From: Mycobacterium asiaticum
GTDB taxonomy: Bacteria > Actinomycetota > Actinomycetes > Mycobacteriales > Mycobacteriaceae
Direction of reading: 5' to 3'
Length of the DNA: 64,000 nucleotides
Assembly (NCBI RefSeq): GCF_001673635.1
Contig: NZ_LZMH01000083.1
Coordinates: 124,001 to 188,000 of the forward strand
The notes under the pieces were generated by a model. That model saw only the letters and a program-made list of their open reading frames with translations, had not been told where the DNA came from and did not search any database. Of this stretch, positions 62,114 to 64,000 are shown in pieces; within the stretch, counting starts at the first letter, position 1, and each line of letters opens with the position of its first letter. Both the position numbers and the translations under genes were made by a program.

Positions 62114-62605
62114 TTGCCCGGCAGGCCCTTCGGCCGCATCGGCGTCGCCTGGCCGGCGCTGGGCGTCGTGCCGCTGTCACTGGTGGTGTTGCTGCGGGCG
62201 TTGCGGCGGCGACGCGCATCGCTGCTCTCCCACGGTGCTTTCCGGCGATTGCTCAAGACCTACAACGTGCTGACGCGCCGGGTTTCCGGAACGCGAATAT
62301 CGACCGTCGGCCTGCTCACCCACGTGGGACGGCGCAGTGGCCGCAATTACCAGACGTCAGTGGGCGTGACCGGCTACGGGGACGGGTTCCTGGTGCCGTT
62401 GACCTACGGCCCCGGCACCGACCGGTACCGCAACATCAGCACCGCCGGTTCGGGGACACTGGCCTGGAAAGGTCGCACCTTCACATTGGAGAAGCCAGAG
62501 ATCGTCTCCGGCCCACAGCTGCTGCGTGCCTGGCCGATGAGATCCCGAATACTGCTGCAACTGGCGGGCATTGATGATTTCGTCTGGCTGCATCGCCGCC
62601 CGTAG
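62114..62605 (+). CDS. F420-dependent deazaflavin oxidoreductase (Ddn)-family protein
   Basis: A 163-residue member of the F420H2-dependent nitroreductase/quinone reductase family. A hydrophobic N-terminal helix (residues 10-30, VAWPALGVVPLSLVVLLRAL) may anchor it to the membrane, as in Ddn. The core starts TVGLLTHVGRRSGRNYQTSV (the T-x-G-RxSG-x-x-x-T signature) and continues GYGDGFLVPLTYG and RYRNISTAGSGTLAWKGRTF. It would bind F420 and reduce quinones or nitro compounds. TTG 62114 is the most upstream start and follows the DUF6636 gene by ten bases, so the two may be co-transcribed. The 3' end is 11 bases from the convergent lipoprotein gene. Confidence 0.83.
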   Translation: MPGRPFGRIGVAWPALGVVPLSLVVLLRALRRRRASLLSHGAFRRLLKTYNVLTRRVSGTRISTVGLLTHVGRRSGRNYQTSVGVTGYGDGFLVPLTYGPGTDRYRNISTAGSGTLAWKGRTFTLEKPEIVSGPQLLRAWPMRSRILLQLAGIDDFVWLHRRP

Positions 62606-62616
62606 TGAAGAAGTCG

Positions 62617-63414
62617 TCAGCCAATGCGACCAATTGCCAACTGCGCGAAGCGTTTCAGAGTTTTGCAGGATGCATAGCCCTGGGTTACCCGAAAGAGCCG
62701 GTCACGATCGAGCAGCACCACCAGCGTTGTCGACGGTGGGGTGGTCGACGGTTCATAGACGCAGGCAGCCCGGACGCCGATTCCGTCGACGCCGGTGCCG
62801 CCACGGGACGTTGCCAGCGCAAATTGCGACGCGGCGTCGACGGGAAACGCCCCGGGCACTTGTAGATCGATTTCCACGCCATCCCCCGCGTCGACGGGTT
62901 TGCCGTAGATGCAGGCGATATCGACCGATCCGGTCTGGTCACCCAAGGGTTCCGCGTTGACCGGCCCGCCCAATATGTCGACGGCCTCCGCCGCGGTCAC
63001 CCAGTCACACGGCCGCAGTCCCGGTGGCGCCGAGGCGTCGGCCTCGACCAGCTCGACCGTCACGGCGCCGTGGCGGTCGACCGGAGTCCCGACGGCGGGC
63101 GAGACAGCACTGATGCGATAAGTCTTCTCTTCAACGTCTCTGGGCCGGGTGGGTTGGCTGAGCGGGTCGTGCCCGTCCGGGGCTACCGCCCGGATATGGT
63201 CCCAGCAGCCCAGCGAACCGTCTTTTACCTGGTAGAGGAGACGCCCGACCACGTCCGGAACGGGCCGCGGCCACGTCTGGGCATCGCACAGCTGCGCCAC
63301 GGTGGCCGGCTCGACCGTCCGCGTCGCAGCGGGAGGCGAGACGACGCGGTGTGTCGAACAACTCGCCACCAAGAACGCAACGCCCGCGACCGCCATTACG
63401 GTACGTAGCTTCAT
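62617..63414 (-). CDS. Putative lipoprotein, DUF3558-like
   Basis: A 265-residue exported protein. The N-terminus MKLRTVMAVAGVAFLVASCS ends in the lipobox VASC with the lipid-modified Cys at residue 19. The first half contains LCDAQTWPRPVPDVVGRLLY and the second ADIACIYG-like CDWVTAAEAVDILGGPVNAEPLG, quoted in part as AAEAVDILGGPVNAEP, which resembles DUF3558 lipoproteins. Six cysteines beyond the lipobox allow disulfides. It faces the second kinase gene divergently across about 320 bases. A role as an external partner of the kinases is suggested by location only. Confidence 0.78.
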   Translation of the reverse strand: MKLRTVMAVAGVAFLVASCSTHRVVSPPAATRTVEPATVAQLCDAQTWPRPVPDVVGRLLYQVKDGSLGCWDHIRAVAPDGHDPLSQPTRPRDVEEKTYRISAVSPAVGTPVDRHGAVTVELVEADASAPPGLRPCDWVTAAEAVDILGGPVNAEPLGDQTGSVDIACIYGKPVDAGDGVEIDLQVPGAFPVDAASQFALATSRGGTGVDGIGVRAACVYEPSTTPPSTTLVVLLDRDRLFRVTQGYASCKTLKRFAQLAIGRIG

Positions 63415-63732
63415 GCTTCACCTGCTCCCGCCTTTCCAGACAGTCCACGGGACCTGCCCGGCTACCAATCCCAATCTTGGTCGCTTTCCCAGCACGCTCT
63501 ACGGGATGGTCTGGGTCGCTTGGACATTGGGAGCCGGCCGGGTTCGCCGGAAGTCGGGTTGCCGTAGGGAACCGCCTGTCAACAGGCCATTTAATGGCGC
63601 TAAAGGTACCTCGCTGACTAAATTCATTGATGAACGGTCAAAAACCAGGCGCGGAGGGTGGCCCGTAACGTAGGAAAATGGTGTGACTTGCATGGGCCGC
63701 GTCAGGATCTGATCGTCAGATAGGAGGGCTTG
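63415..63732. other. 318-base intergenic region upstream of a kinase gene
   Basis: No convincing gene is seen here. Bases 63590-63660 are AT-richer than the surroundings and contain TTTAATGG and ACTAAATTCATTGATG. TAGGAAAAT near 63670 and TTGCAT near 63687 could be promoter parts for the kinase; the lipoprotein gene promoter must also lie in this region. AGGAGGG at 63722-63728 is the kinase gene's ribosome site. Confidence 0.5.
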
Positions 63733-64000
63733 TTGGAGGGAACGCCGTTCGGGCGGTACCGGCTGATTGAGTTGATGGGCCGTGGCGGCATGGGCGAGGT
63801 CTGGCGCGCCTATGACACGGACACCGACCGGGTTGTTGCGCTCAAAATCCTGCCGACCGAGATCTCCAACGACAACGTCTTTCAGCAACGGTTCCGTCGC
63901 GAAGCCCACGCCACCGCGCGGTTGAACAGCCCGCACCTCATCCCCATTCACACCTATGGCGAGATCAACGGGCGGCTGTTCGTCGACATGCGCCTGATCG
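63733..64000 (+). CDS. Ser/Thr protein kinase, N-terminal 89 residues (partial)
   Basis: The frame starts at TTG 63733, four bases after AGGAGGG, and runs off the window. It encodes a kinase N-lobe of the PknD/PknE type: PFGRYRLIELMGRGGMGEVW is the Gly-rich loop, VVALKILP holds the ATP-contact Lys, FRREAHATARLNSPHLIPIH contains the alpha-C Glu, and the end reaches GRLFVDMRLI at the hinge. No catalytic loop is present because of the edge. It shares the HLIPIH/GEI.G pattern with the kinase at 58.3 kb and is probably a paralogue. Membrane anchoring cannot be judged. Confidence 0.88.
   Translation, partial: MEGTPFGRYRLIELMGRGGMGEVWRAYDTDTDRVVALKILPTEISNDNVFQQRFRREAHATARLNSPHLIPIHTYGEINGRLFVDMRLI

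Noticed and set aside
62571..62960. Plus-strand 129-codon frame opposite the DUF3558-like lipoprotein
   Set aside because: Arg-rich shadow of a gene with a clear lipobox and cysteine pattern.

Overview
The window is a high-GC actinobacterial chromosome segment that I read as a slow-growing Mycobacterium. It carries a fabD-acpM-kasA-kasB-accD6 mycolic-acid operon, a PE protein with a PGRS-like Gly-rich stretch, a cyp124-type P450, mycothiol-linked genes, several PknD/PknE-type kinases and many apparently leaderless or GTG/TTG starts. Gene order follows the M. tuberculosis Rv2232-Rv2273 stretch as I remember it. No species call is possible from this alone.

Layout. 0-3.7 kb: end of ptkA, ptpA, a SURF1-like gene, cobD (minus), a DUF2236 oxygenase-like gene and a VOC protein. 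3.8-15.3 kb: accessory block with an epoxide hydrolase, a cyclase/NB-ARC/LuxR regulator, a nitroreductase, a ChoD-like GMC oxidoreductase, cbiZ, a split kinase + acyl-CoA dehydrogenase pair and two exported proteins; it ends at tRNA-Val. 15.4-17 kb: ahpE, a DUF3052 gene and a lipoprotein. 17-27 kb: aceE, mabR and the FAS-II operon with a clear palindromic operator. 27-34.7 kb: an AbiEi/DUF559-like gene bracketed by two palindromes, an MFS transporter, glpD1-tetR diverging from an alkyl-DHAP-synthase-like oxidase, a lipid kinase and a secreted protein. 34.8-48.6 kb: a PE/PGRS protein fused to a phosphodiesterase-like domain, a DUF3145 gene, a beta-lactamase-fold gene, a methyltransferase, mscR plus an MBL hydrolase, an SDR, a SABATH methyltransferase, an acidic disordered protein facing an Hsp70-like membrane protein, and a DapB-like dehydrogenase. 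48.7-58.1 kb: cyp124 followed by a lipid/xenobiotic accessory set (CrtC-like, diiron-like, TetR, alpha/beta hydrolase, APH kinase, methyltransferase, MFS, K+ channel, HAD). 58.1-64 kb: a DUF202 gene remnant, then two Ser/Thr kinases around wall-active and exported proteins (class-A-like serine hydrolase, Ami1-like amidase, DUF6636, Ddn-like, lipoprotein).

The genes combine into recognisable units: pyruvate to acetyl-CoA (aceE), malonyl-CoA supply and meromycolate elongation (accD6, fabD, acpM, kasA/B under MabR); mycothiol-dependent formaldehyde/nitrosothiol handling (mscR + MBL); cobalamin synthesis and salvage (cobD, cbiZ); and signalling to the cell wall at the right end.

The most unusual signals are a five-copy family of long palindromes with a constant outer arm (GAGCAGACGCA) and a covarying inner stem, placed at gene ends; a PE_PGRS-phosphodiesterase fusion with its metal-ligand set apparently intact; and a two-gene version of the animal ACAD10/11 fusion. 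All assignments come from reading the sequence; no database search was run.
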